Below are positions 1 through 12,084 of a stretch of DNA of 64,000 bases, piece by piece. The translations under genes were made by a program, and so were the position numbers. The DNA lies in contig NC_091967.1 of NCBI RefSeq assembly GCF_036711975.1, forward strand, positions 5,208,001-5,272,000. The letters run 5' to 3'. Numbering within the stretch: the stretch's first letter is position 1; the number at the start of each line of letters is the position of its first letter. The notes below the pieces were generated by a model. That model searched no databases. It was not told the origin of the DNA and saw only the letters and a program-made list of their open reading frames with translations. This stretch comes from Onthophagus taurus. Lineage: Eukaryota > Arthropoda > Insecta > Coleoptera > Scarabaeidae.

Positions 1-1527
1 AAAAAAAAAAACTAATTAGTAAGCTTGTAAATAAATAATAAAATAAAAGTATATTCATAAAACTGTAGTGAGTGACGAAGATCGTGGGTTTTCAGTGTAA
101 TTAACTGTTTCGTGAAAGCTAGATGAAAATAGCGCAACCATCTCCTGTATAATGAAGGCAAGTTTTTTTTGTATATATATTTTTTTGTTTTCTAGTTCTT
201 TTTATGATCGCAATAAAAGAGACAGTGAAGTCTCGTTGAAATCCTAAAACCCACGCAGTATTTACAAACGCCGGTTGATTTTCGATCGTAATTTAGGTGT
301 CGCCGGGCTCGTTTTAATCCCATTTAGGTGCCGGCGAAAAAGGGTACCAGCCGATTTCGATGATTATGCACATATTTATTGGGTAATTTGCATATTGAGT
401 CGCAGCAGGACGCCCGGATTTATTTCCACGGGATCTATTTAGGCCGGACTTTATCGAGACTGCATATAAATAAGCGGTATAAATAAGTTCAAACAAAAGT
501 AACTAAAATAACAACCGATCGGAAAATATTACGCGCTACATAGCAATTTATTGGTATTAACGTTAGCACTCCCATTTAAAACTATGTGTCTAAAGCTAAA
601 TAGGAAATACATAAATTTTAAAGTATATTAGTTACTATAAATAAACCTGGATAATTATTTATAGTGTCATTTTAATTTTAAGGGCTAATTATTTTACATT
701 ATTGGTAACTTATAGAAATAGAAAAATTTCCTAGGTTAGGAAATATCTTGATTGTGTATTAGCATTGATCTCCAGAATATTTTTAGATTCGTTATCTTTT
801 CCTCTACGATAGACATCGGTGACTATTTTAGTAATTTTGACAAATTTAGTTGAGATATAGAACCTTACAAGAAACTTATCTATACATGTTCTCTCTACCA
901 AAATCTGCAGAGAAGAGATAAAAACAATTAGGAATAAAAGTCTTGAAAAGATATTATAAATTTGAAATTGTCTCAATGCGGACCACGTAGACAACATGAT
1001 TTGTGCGTTTATATCTTGCACAATTTACTCAGTTTATCCTATTATATGAAATGTATTCATGTAATGTTTAATTTGGAGACTTGCAAATAAATTTTGCTAT
1101 TCCTAGTCTAACAGCAAAATTAATGTCTCGTTTTGGACATAACAGATTTTTTGCCTATCAATCTGTTTTGTCTACTTCCAGATGCTTTGTTCTTATTCAG
1201 AATTATTTTTCACTTCTTTATAGATTTTCTGTCATCTTCTAGGTTTTGCCTTTATTCGACGTTTTATTACATTCAGATTTTTCTCTTCTTTCTAATCTTC
1301 TAGCTTTTTCCTCCGTCAAAATTGACTTAAATTTGTTGCTTGTTTCTGGCTTTCTTTCCTCTTTGTACTATATGGTTACTTCTGACTTGTTTCAGCTTCA
1401 TTCCTTCTGATTTCGTTCAGGTTCCTTTTGTATACTTTTCTCTCTAAAAAATATGACAGCACATTCATTCTAATAACGTTGGTAGTACAAAAACAGTTAT
1501 TCCATCAACGTCAGAATTATATACATA
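1..1527. other. AT-rich non-coding sequence at the left edge
   Basis: No convincing gene is visible. The stretch is AT-rich with short chance ORFs only. One item may matter: an ATG AAG followed by GCAAGT at 152-163, treated in the findings as a candidate first coding exon of the Arrowhead gene downstream. Positions 240-450 are somewhat richer in CpG than the surroundings and may be regulatory. Confidence 0.4.
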
Positions 1528-3328
1528 CAGGGTGTCTCAGCGAGACCGGTCATTAGACGTTTCTGGGGTTCTGGCGAAAATAAAAATTTGAGAATTCAGA
1601 CTTAAGTATTATCAATTACGATCTCTTCGTCTAAAATATTTTCAGATTTCTTGCACTTCCGGTTATACCGGAAGTCGCCACCAACTTTATCTTTTTAAAT
1701 GGAACACCCTGTATATTTTTACATATTTGGATTTGTTTGTTTTCAAAGTTTATAAATAACTTTACTTTTTGCAATTTGATTCGGTCGTTCTCGAGTTATT
1801 CGAATTTTTCTAGAAAAATCTGCTCCAGCAGACATTTGTTCAAAAAATCAGAAAACACTCAATTTTTGGGATATCAATTTAGGATTGAGAACATGCTTAA
1901 GCAACATGATGGTGTATGTTTTGGTGCCGAGAACTGCGGTCTAGAACGTTTGATCACTTTACTATGGCACGTTAACTTTTCAAAATTTGGAAGTACCATA
2001 ACTTCATTTTTTTAAATGGCACCCCCCATATTTTATTTTTTAGTCGTCTTCAGTGTCTCATTCTACATCTTTTATATCCCATATGGCCCATACCTAATAT
2101 TAATAGTTTGGGAGATAATTAGGGTTTTTTGAAAAATGCACACATATCATATGGATATGTAGCCTAGCGTGCTATGAAAAACAAGCCTTCTCAATGAGTT
2201 CTTGTCAATGACTCACTTGTTTACGTCACTTGATGCATGTGAGCTAATAATTATCTGTTATGTCCCTTAATATTAGTACTGAAACGAGTTAAAATCGATA
2301 ACAATAACGAAAGTAATATTTACACAAATCAAGAAATTCTTAATTTATTTTTTTTGCATGAAAAGCGCGACAAAGTTCATAGTATGATTCCCAGATCTTC
2401 TTTGGCAGCTCGAATTGAGGTGTTGGGACTGGGCTCGAAATAAGCCAAGGTATTCACCTCTTCCGTTGCATTATCTACTACATTTTTTGGTCAGTTTAAC
2501 ACGTGATTAATTCGTCCAAAATGCAAAAAATTTGCTTCTATTCCTCTAAATTTACCTTTTGTCATCGGAGATAAATGTGGATAATTTTCATTAAACATTC
2601 TGCAAGTTCTACTAAGAACTTTGTCGCACTTTTCGTGCACAAAAAATAAATTATGGATTTCTTCATTTGTATAAACATTATTTACGTTATTAATATCCAT
2701 TTTAACTGGTTTTAGACTCACAAGCATCAAACAACCTAAATTAGACTTTGACGTTTGTCAATAAGTCATTAAACATTTGTTTTCCATGGCACACTAGGTT
2801 AATATCCATATGATATATGAGCATTTTTCAAAAAACCCTAATTATTTCTCAAACTATTAATGTTAGGCATAGGACATATGGAATATAAAAGATGTAAAAT
2901 GAGACGCCGAAGACGACTAAGTAATAAAATATGGGGGGTGCCATTTACAAAAATGAAGTTATGGTGCTTCCAAATTTAGAAAAGTTAACGTGCCATAGTA
3001 AAGTGACCAAACGTTCTAGACAGCCGTTCTCGGCACCAAAACATACTCCATCATGTTGTTTAAGCATGTTCTGAATCCTAAATTGATATCTCAAAAATTG
3101 AGTGTTCTATGATTTTTTGAACAAATGTCCGCTGGAGCAAATTTTTTTAGAATAATTCGAATAACTCGAAAATTGCTGGTTCAAATTGCAAAAAGTAAAG
3201 TTATTTATAAACCTTCGAAACAGACAAATCCAAATATGTAAAAATATACAGGGTGTTCCATTTAAAAAAATAAAGTAGGTGGCGACTTCCGGTATAACCG
3301 GAATGACCGGTCTCGCTGAGACACCCTG
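1528..3328. mobile_element. Long-armed foldback transposon, copy 1 (CAGGGTG ends, TA-flanked)
   Basis: The element starts CAGGGTGTCTCAGCGAGACC and ends with the reverse complement, flanked by TA on both sides (1526-1527 and 3329-3330). The two arms are inverted copies several hundred bases long. They include a nested inner end (ACACCCTGTA at about 1709 and TACAGGGTGT at about 3248) and the motif with GGGTGCCATTT. The right arm lacks roughly 120 bp present in the left arm. The central loop carries the small ORF at 2491-2730 on the - strand. A second copy is at 53349-55249. TA duplication and these ends suggest a Tc1/mariner-like mover; the superfamily is inferred. Confidence 0.85.
2491..2730 (-). 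CDS. Small helix-turn-helix-like ORF inside foldback copy 1
   Basis: A 79-residue ORF in the loop of the foldback element. Its middle part (YTNEEIHNLFFVHEKCDK, then an Arg-rich helix and NENYPHLSP) resembles the N-terminal helix-turn-helix segment found in insect transposon proteins (DUF4817-like). It lacks any catalytic domain, so it is either a transposase remnant or a separately kept DNA-binding peptide. The same ORF with a few substitutions is open in the second copy of the element (54317-54556), which is mild evidence of recent common origin. A degenerate inverted copy of part of the same sequence sits beside it at about 2280-2400. Confidence 0.4.
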   Translation of the reverse strand: MMLVSLKPVKMDINNVNNVYTNEEIHNLFFVHEKCDKVLSRTCRMFNENYPHLSPMTKGKFRGIEANFLHFGRINHVLN

Positions 3329-5760
3329 TATATGTACATATAATATTGTTGAGGTTGCTAGTACAAAGGTTGTGGTTTTCCTCAAATACTTTGCAAAAAG
3401 GTACAAACATTAAAAATTTAATCAAAGCCATAAAGACTTTAAGCGTTGATTAACTTTTGCATAGCATTCTTTAAGGACAGTAGCCGAGTAGCTGAATATA
3501 TTATACTCAGCTTGTATAGCTTCTCTTCTGTCAAATTGGCTTGTTTTAAGTTGCTCATCAACTCATCATGTGCATCGCTTGGATGCTTTGAGAGTTGTGT
3601 TGGACTCCTATACATATATCATTGTAGACATAGTTAAATGACAATCCAAATATTTGTTTTTAAACCTTCTTTGACTATAATGGATTTAAAACGTGGAAAT
3701 CTAAAATGCCATACCTTCAGATGCCCAAATCGATCGAATTGAATATTTATCGAAAACTGTAATCACTGATTTCCAACGTTTCTCTTACCCCTATACTTAA
3801 AATACAATATTCTGAGAATCTTTATTTCCGGTGTATTTCTTTTCATTAATAGCCCCAAATTTGTAGTGTGCTACAATTTTTCTACAACTTTTCTCAATAG
3901 ACGTTGCTGTTATTCGTGATTAGTCTGATACCAAAAATTTGGGCATACCTGTTGAGTACTAGAGGTTGAGTGCTTTGTTGTTCTGCAACAATATATAGAA
4001 AAAGTTGTTCAAGATATATGGTACTAGAAGTTTAGACGCGTATTACAAGCATTAGAATGTAAAAGATGACTTAATGCTGGATTTAAAATAATTTCGACGG
4101 TAACATTTCGATGTTATATATTTCTTTAATTTTGTCTCTAAAATATTACCATCACTTCAAAGGTTTACCAGCAATAAAGTTCGAATTTCTGCCTTAGCAT
4201 CAAAGTTGTAAACCAACCTATTCATATATCAAAGCGGCAAAAACTGTGCGTTTCTTTAATACCAACATAACTGGGATGTATCCAGAAGGATGTAACTTAT
4301 TGCCGAGTAAACATTTTTACAGAACTTAATTCTAAAGACACATAATACAATACCCATTTAGAAAGCGTAACATCACCTTTATATATGTCAAGAGTTCAAA
4401 GGCAATCAAAGAGCGAGTTGAGTTAAACGTTAAAACTTACGCATGTCATAAAAACGCAGAATGAAATAATCACCAACTTCCTATAATAAGACTTAGATTT
4501 CAATTTTTTTTCGAAAATAGCAATTTGGCAGAATGTCTGCAGATAATTTGTTAACTAATAATTAACTCTGCAAATAGCTGTTGCATTAGAGAACATAGAT
4601 TGTATTGATACTCAAAGATACATGATGTTATACCGAATTTGATACAAGAACATTTTATCTTTTAAATTTTGGTGTTTTACCAAAACTTGTTAAAGATAGC
4701 AATCATATTTGTGATACGAAGTGTTACGAAATATTAGGAGTAATTAAAATGTTTGCAAAATACTTCAATATAAATCTTATTATACAGGGTGATTTATTAG
4801 CTCACCATCAAACTTTGAAATATGATAGCTAATCCAATTACCAAAAAAAAATGTTAATGAACATATGTCTTATTTCAATTATTTACGAAATTATAACACT
4901 TTAAAGTTTTAATTTTTATATCATAATTAACTGGCAAGGTACACGAAGTACCTTACATATAAAGTTAATAAAATATTGTTGGTTACATAAAGCTAACATA
5001 TTTATATTTATCAGACAATATTTTAAGTTTACTATCAAACTAACTTTAAAACTATTACTAATAAGTAATAACTAATCAGTATTCTAAAATCTAAACAAAA
5101 ATAATCCGAATTTGTTTCCGTGAATTCTGATACTCGACGATCACTACTTGCAAAATCATTAAGAAAAAAGTCTCTTGACAACTTCATAATATTAATCTTC
5201 ATCAACTTTGAAAAAACAAGAAGATCCCAAATCATCTTTACGAATTACCATTTTCGAATCTATTTATCCCACACACACGGCCAATCAAATATGAAGATTG
5301 AATATGGTTCATAAAACAATACCCTCACCGATCCGTTCGTGTCTAATTCTTCACTCCACCAACTCTAATCTGATCGGTGAAGATTATCATATCACGTGTA
5401 CGTGCAGCATTAGAGACACACCTATACCTCGATTATAGAATTAAAGGTACCGCGCGAAAATCCGTTTACACGAATAAATCCCACGTTGAATCGATCAATA
5501 AACTCTCATCGTTCTCTCTACTCGTCGCAATATGCAAATTTGAACAATTCCCATTGTGCTTGCACCTATTCGTGAAAATCCGGAATTTCAGTTTTGATGA
5601 TGATGCAGTTCTGGTGGTCGATAAAAAAAGGTTTATACAAAAAAAGTACTGGATATTAACCGTAAATTATTGTAGTTGGTTTTTTTTGGAGGTAATCGGT
5701 AATTTTTGTGTAATTTAATATTAATAAAAATGTGTAACCATAGTGTAGTATTAAACCATA
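3329..5760. other. AT-rich non-coding stretch with one isolated CAGGGTG transposon end
   Basis: No gene seen. At about 4783-4800 the sequence TACAGGGTGATTTATTAG is a typical terminal motif of the same broad group of elements as 1528-3328, but no partner end is visible nearby. The rest is AT-rich unique-looking sequence. Confidence 0.4.
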
Positions 5761-5761
5761 G

Positions 5762-6545
5762 TATGTGTATACAGATGGGTCGACAAGGACGCGAACAACG
5801 TTCAGCTGCCGCCGGCGAACGGAGATTGGTCGACGGGGGGCCCTTTGTGCACTAACTGCAGGGGCCGACCACGGCTTGGCCCCTCCGGGGCGGGACTCGC
5901 GCTCAATGCCTCTCGGTTACATATGTTATCTGTTCCGAAACGGCAACGTAACAAATCGATCCGAATTTCGCGTACGCCTTTTTACGTCAAACACTTTTCC
6001 CTTCCTCTTTCTTCACCCTAACCCAAATTCAGTAAACCCCCCATGTCCTCCTATTTGTTTTTCACATGATGGATGGATGAACTCTCTCTTTTTTTAGGCA
6101 TGATAAAAACGGACTTGGACACTAGAATCCTGGAGATGAACATAAAGTTTATAGGTTTTAATTGCTTGTAAACGACTTTAGAGAGGTATAAACAGGTTGT
6201 AAAGATGTGTCATAAAAAAGACCGGATTTATTTTTTGTGTCTTTTAAGAATTTTTAGGATGCATACCAAAATTGGTGTAAAAATTAAAAATTTAATGTAA
6301 ATCAATAAATCAAAGTACATCTCGGTTTCGATATAATGTACAAAACTTAACCACGCCCTAATTTTGAATGGGGCGAAGTCAAATCCGTTGGTGTGTAATG
6401 ATGCGTGGTTCTTTCACTACAATGTGAAGAACGGAGTCCCGAGGGTCGGAATAACAACGGTGTTAAAAGTCGCATGGACACCCCTCGAGGACCCTCCGCG
6501 GTTTGAATTCCATTGTTGAACCAACCCACAGAATTATTTCCCACT
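5762..6545. promoter_or_regulatory. GC-richer islands, candidate conserved non-coding elements
   Basis: Two patches (about 5762-5990 and 6350-6545) stand out from the AT-rich background by GC and CpG content, without a convincing coding frame or splice sites. They belong to a series of similar islands running up to the Arrowhead exons. Long-range enhancers of a LIM-homeobox gene are the simplest reading, but no binding-site evidence is claimed. Unannotated 5' exons are the alternative. Confidence 0.3.
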
Positions 6546-6993
6546 TACCGTTTGTTATATCGAATACCTTCTTGTTATTTCCAAAGTTAGATTTTTAAAA
6601 CGGTTTCGATATCGAAGATTATCATTTTAAACAAAAATTCATTATCAGGGTTGATGTGGTGCAAATATTTCCTTCTCATGATTCGTCTTCAAGTTTCTCG
6701 GGTCAAAGTTCACAGCTTGGGAGGCCTTCTACAGATAACCCTTTGTGTGTCGATCAACAATAGTTCGATTGTCGATGATGCCGCACCGTGGTCAAAATAT
6801 TATATACTCCTATCTTATATTTTAACTTTGATTGACAAGAATGTTAAATCTATTATTTTTTTTTATTTTCTTGAAGAGTATAAAGAGAAAATTATATGTA
6901 ATCGTGCAAACTTATATTATAAAGCGAAAACGACGTTGGTCTTTACGAAGAGTTGGTTTTACGAAGCTTCATTACTAACATTGCTTTGCTATA

Positions 6994-8171
6994 CAGGTAA
7001 ACGTCGTTTTACGCCCGGGTTCCGTTCCCAGAGACACCGGCGTAAACAAAATCGGCGTAAAATGAACACAAATATAATGGACAGTATAAGGTTAGGTTCC
7101 TGTTATGTTTATTTAATACATATCCTATATATATTCAAAATAAATAATAATCTCTTGGTATAAATAATGAATTTTTTTAAATAAATAGTAACACACTAGT
7201 TCGTCGGTACTAAATTCAAGTCTCACACTTTTTTGAAAAAAGCATCCAGTTTCATTTGCTTTGATTGTTGCTTCCTTTCTTGCAGAAGTATACCATAAGG
7301 TCGAAGGGCAGCTATGACACTTCTTTTAACATTTGCGCTTCGATTGTAATCCTCATCTATGTCACAGAGGTCACCTGTTAATCTTTCTATCCTTTCCTTC
7401 CTTTCTATAGAGGAAAGGATACGAGTTAGATAGTCCGTTTGCAGGATTTTCCTATCATTTTCTTTCTCATCCTCCTCTTTTTCTTCGGGATTTTCTGATT
7501 GAGGGCGATCATATGCCTCTATCAACTCTTCTAATTTGAGATTGGTTATTCATACACGTCTAACAGTCCGGTCACATCTTCAGTTTTGTCAAGACCTCTA
7601 AAAGCCCGTGGATTCTGGGAATGGTACACTACCATTGGCTTAAGTTTTAAAGAACCAGAAATATTTAATTCCAAGAGAACAGTCAGTCTATCCTTGGCGA
7701 CTTTAAATCCACGAGCACTACGTCCTTCTCTCGAAATAAATGTTCTCGATGGCAACTTCTTCCAATAAAGGCCTGTTTCATCAAAATTGAAGATGAGATC
7801 TGCAAGGTAGTTCCCTTGTTCCACAATTTCTTGAAACTTTTAAAGGTAAGCTGCGGCTGTTGCTACATCAGCGCTCGCCGCTCGAGGTTTGAAGGGATAT
7901 TGGTTCGAGATTTGAATCTCGTGAAGCACCCAGTGCTTGCCAAGAAAGTTTCGTCAGTGATTTCTTGCGCGAAAAAATCAACAGTGCTTTCTCGCATATA
8001 TTGCTTGTGTTACAGGAATATTCTTTTGATTGGCATCATCAACCCACAATGCTAACATTTTTCTATTTTCTCTATATTTTTTTATTATCGTCTTATGTCA
8101 GGCGAACCGGGGAATCCCACGCCAGCACCAACCGGCGTAATTGTGAATCGGCGCAAAACGACGTTTACCTG
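6994..8171 (-). mobile_element. pogo/Tigger-type DNA transposon, internally deleted
   Basis: The inverted ends read CAGGTAAACGTCGTTTT then CGCC, with one mismatch in about 22 bp, and are flanked by TA on both sides (6992-6993, 8172-8173). Both ends carry extra subterminal copies of CGGCGTAAA-type motifs. Inside, on the - strand, 7546-7824 encodes the start of a DDE domain (FNFDETGLYWKKLPSR) and 7223-7525 encodes an acidic C-terminal tail typical of jerky/Tigger transposases. The rest of the catalytic domain is missing, so this copy cannot encode an active transposase. The TA flank and the protein match agree on the superfamily. Confidence 0.85.
7223..7824 (-). pseudogene. Broken Tigger/pogo-like transposase
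   Basis: Two open pieces are separated by a stop and a frame change. The upstream piece (7824 down to 7546) carries the first catalytic Asp in NFDETGL and the region KPMVVYHSQNPRAFRG, then runs out of frame. The downstream piece (7525 to 7223) is a charged tail rich in Glu and Lys ending FFKKV. The segment that should carry the second and third catalytic Asp is absent. The flanking inverted repeats are described in the enclosing element. Confidence 0.75.
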
Positions 8172-8299
8172 TACAGTGAATTTCACTTAAGATGTAAGAA
8201 ACCAGGGATTACCTACTTACTTTGTCCCACATAAAATGCAACATGTCAATATTATTTGAAGAACATCGATATAACGGATCAATACTAAATTATTCTACG

Positions 8300-11050
8300 A
8301 GATGGCTGATTCTAGTTCTAGATCTTGTTAGTTAGTTCTAGTGATAGTGCTAGTGTAAAACTAGAACTAACACTAGATCTAGAACTAGAAACAATCCGTT
8401 TAACCGTACCTCTCTTAAGACGGCTGGTAGGTAGCGCTAGTTAGCATAAAATATCACTATGATGCATATTTTTATTGAAATAATACTAGAACTAACACTA
8501 GACCTAGAACTAGAAAGTTACGGGTTTAGCCGTGCGTCTTCAGAAAGATGTAAACTAGAACTAACACTATATCTAGAACTAGAATCATTCGGGTTTAGCC
8601 GTCTTTACAGACGTGCGGCTAAACCCAAATGATTCTAGTTCTAGGTATAGTGTTGGTTCTACATAGTAATAGTGCAAGTGTAAAACTAGAACTAACACTA
8701 TACCTAGCACTAGAATCATTTGGGTTTAGCCGTCTTTAGAGACGTGCGGCTAAACCCAAATGATTCTAGTTCTAGGTATAGTGTTGGTTCTACATAGTAA
8801 TTGTGCAAGTGTAAAACTAGAACTAACACTATACCTAGCACTAGAATCGTTTGGGTTTAGCCGTCTTTAGAGACGTGCGGCTAAACCCAAATGATTCTAG
8901 TTTTAGGTATAGTGTTAGTTCTACATAGTAAGAGTGCAAGTGTAAACTAGAATTAACACTATACCTAGAACTAGAATCATTTGGGTTTAGCCGCACGTCT
9001 CTAAAGACGGCTAAACCCAAATGATTCTAGTGCTAGGTATAGTGGTAGTTCTACATAGTAATAGTGCAAGTGTAAAACTAGAACGTCCAATAAAACTAGA
9101 CGCACGTCTCTAAAGACGGCTAAACCCAAATGATTCTAGTGCTAGGTATAGTGGTAGTTCTACATAGTAATAGTGCAAGTGTAAAACTAGAACTAACACT
9201 ATACCTAGAACTAGAATCATTCGGGTTTAGCCGTCTTTAGAGACGTGCGGCTAAACCCAAATGATTCTAGTTCTGGGTATAGTGTTAGTTCTACATAGTA
9301 ATTGTGCAAGTGTAAAACTAGAACTAACACTATACCTAGCACTAGAATCATTCGGGTTTAGCCGTCTTTAAAGACGTGCGGCTAAACCCAAATGACTCTA
9401 GTTTTAGGTATAGTGTTAGTTCTATATAGTAAGAGTGCAAGTGTAAACTAGAATTAACACTATACCTAGAACTAGAATTATTCGGGTTTAGCCGTCTTTA
9501 GAGACGTGCGGCTAAGCCCAAATGATTCTAGTTCTAGGTATAGTGTTGGTTCTACATAGTAATAGTGCAAGTGTAAAACTAGAACTAACACTATACCTAG
9601 CACTAGAATCATTTGGGTTTAGCCGTCTTTAGAGACGTGCGGCTAAACCCAAATGATTCTAGTTCTAGGTATAGTGTTGGTTCTACATAGTAATTGTGCA
9701 AGTGTAAAACTAGAACTAACACTATACCTAGCACTAGAATCGTTTGGGTTTAGCCGTCTTTAGAGACGTGCGGCTAAACCCAAATGATTCTAGTTTTAGG
9801 TATAGTGTTAGTTCTACATAGTAAGAGTGCAAGTGTAAACTAGAATTAACACTATACCTAGAACTAGAATCATTTGGGTTTAGCCGCACGTCTCTAAAGA
9901 CGGCTAAACCCAAATGATTCTAGTGCTAGGTATAGTGGTAGTTCTACATAGTAATAGTGCAAGTGTAAAACTAGAACGTCCAATAAAACTAGACGCACGT
10001 CTCTAAAGACGGCTAAACCCAAATGATTCTAGTGCTAGGTATAGTGGTAGTTCTACATAGTAATAGTGCAAGTGTAAAACTAGAACTAACACTATACCTA
10101 GAACTAGAATCATTCGGGTTTAGCCGTCTTTAGAGACGTGCGGCTAAACCCAAATGATTCTAGTTCTGGGTATAGTGTTAGTTCTACATAGTAATTGTGC
10201 AAGTGTAAAACTAGAACTAACACTATACCTAGCACTAGAATCATTCGGGTTTAGCCGTCTTTAAAGACGTGCGGCTAAACCCAAATGACTCTAGTTTTAG
10301 GTATAGTGTTAGTTCTATATAGTAAGAGTGCAAGTGTAAACTAGAATTAACACTATACCTAGAACTAGAATTATTCGGGTTTAGCCGTCTTTAGAGACGT
10401 GCGGCTAAGCCCAAATGATTCTAGTTCTAGGTATAGTGTTGGTTCTACATAGTAACAGTGCAAGTGTAAAACTAGAACTAACACTATACCTAGAACTAGA
10501 ATCATTCGGGTTTAACCGTCTTTAGAGACGTGCGGCTAAGCCCAAATGATTCTAGTTCTAGGTATAGTGTTGGTTCCACATAGTAACAGTGCAAGTGTAA
10601 AACTAGAACTAACACTATACCTAGAACTAGAATCATTCGGGTTTAGCCGTCTTTAGAGACGTGCGGCTAAGCCCAAATGATTCTAGTTCTAGGTATAGTG
10701 TTGGTTCTACATAGTAACAGTACAAGTGTAAACTAGAACTAACACTATACCTAGAACTAGAATCATTTGGGTTTAGCCGTCTTTAGAGACGTGTGGCTAA
10801 ACCCAAATGATTCTAGTTCTAGGTATAGTGTTAATTCTACGCAGTAACAGTGCTAGTGTATAATTAGACCTAAAACTAGACATACGCACGGCTAAACCCG
10901 AAACTTTCTAATTCTATGTCTAGCGTTAGTTCTAGTATTAATTGTTATGCAGCGCTAGATTGTTCTATGTTTTTATTGAACTAAAAATAGAGCTCATACT
11001 AGACCAACAACTAGAATCATCTGGGTTTAGCCGTGCGTCTCTTAAAACGG
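8300..11050. repeat. Palindromic satellite array, about 131-bp repeat
   Basis: About twenty tandem units are built from a core GGGTTTAGCCGTCT, a short loop and AGACGTGCGGCTAAACCC, embedded in arms made of CTAGAACTAACACTA-type motifs and their reverse complement. Spacing of consecutive cores (8591, 8722, 8853) is 131 bp. Each unit is nearly self-complementary and could extrude as a cruciform. The core occurs in both orientations inside the array (for example 8723 versus 8985). A higher-order duplication of 893 bp is superimposed (see findings). Units at the edges (8300-8560 and 10850-11050) are more diverged than the centre. Confidence 0.95.
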
Positions 11051-11394
11051 AAACTCAAAGTTATCATAAGGATGTCACTTTTTCCAAGCAAAATTTGTTC
11101 TTTGCAAAACTACCCAATGCCTGTACTATTAAGCTATGTTGCATTTTATGTGGGACAGTACAAGTGCTGTTTTACAATTTTGCTGGTTATATGAAATTCC
11201 CGGTATACAGATTTATTAAGATAGTTTTATTTAATTTCGGGTAGCTTTAGCTCTTTTATTTGCAAAGTTAAAGAAAAAGAAAATAGTTGTCAAGATCCAC
11301 AAATTTACAATCGTATTAGGTGCTCTCGCACAATCACAGTCCAATAAAGCACGTTTTAGAATGCCGCAGACGCATAAATCAGTCGTCCACGTGG

Positions 11395-11960
11395 CATTAT
11401 AGCCTTCTGTCACCATTGTCCACCCTCTTCACACCCACCACTTCGCGGTTCGTATACTAAACGAGATTTACTCGCCACTGAAGTCGCATCTACTTCATGC
11501 AGACCCCGAAGATGAGAAGAAGCAACAATGTGACCGCGAAATTTGTTGTCCTGATGGATCGTCCATTGTACCACTGTAGAGAATTCGCGATAAATCCAAG
11601 CGACCATAGAAAAATATCAAGACAACATAAAATACATACTTAGATAACTTATTCTTATTTATTTGATGTTGATGATTACACATCTCTTCATTTCATTTTC
11701 AGTTTTCTTTTTTTACTTTTATAAACCCAATGAGTGGAGTGTCCTCATGTCACTTGACGTACGCACAAGGGGGATACGTCTTCACTTGCGGTCGAGAATC
11801 TACTTGGAAAGGAGTTAACTTCGTCTGGCGGGGCCACTTGAGCGGGTCCAATGGTCTTTGTGGCGGCCTGACAGCGCCAGAAAGAGGCCCCATTGTGGTC
11901 CATCGGACCGTCGACGTTGTGGTTGCCTTCTCCTCTTCGGCCCCGGCACGCAATCATACT
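11395..11960. promoter_or_regulatory. GC-richer island upstream of the GGCT gene
   Basis: Two patches (about 11395-11600 and 11745-11960) are GC- and CpG-rich compared with their flanks. Several overlapping short ORFs exist on both strands, which is what high GC alone produces. No frame has splice sites or a recognisable domain, so I treat the patches as candidate regulatory DNA. Confidence 0.3.
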
Positions 11961-12084
11961 GTTTGTTTATTTAATAGATTTCTACGTTCTTAGAGAGAAG
12001 AACTTTGGTTGTTGAACGGTTTCGATAGAATAAAAATAATATTAAATATAATTGTTAATGATTTTTATTATAATAAATCCAAAA

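Noticed and set aside
5765..6097. 110-residue ORF in a GC-rich patch
   Set aside because: No recognisable domain or splice sites; better explained as non-coding island.
8300..11050. Telomeric or rDNA spacer origin for the array
   Set aside because: No TTAGG runs and no rRNA sequence nearby; units are dispersed among single-copy genes.
10942..11244. 100-residue ORF at the right edge of the satellite array
   Set aside because: It starts inside degenerate satellite units and shows no domain.
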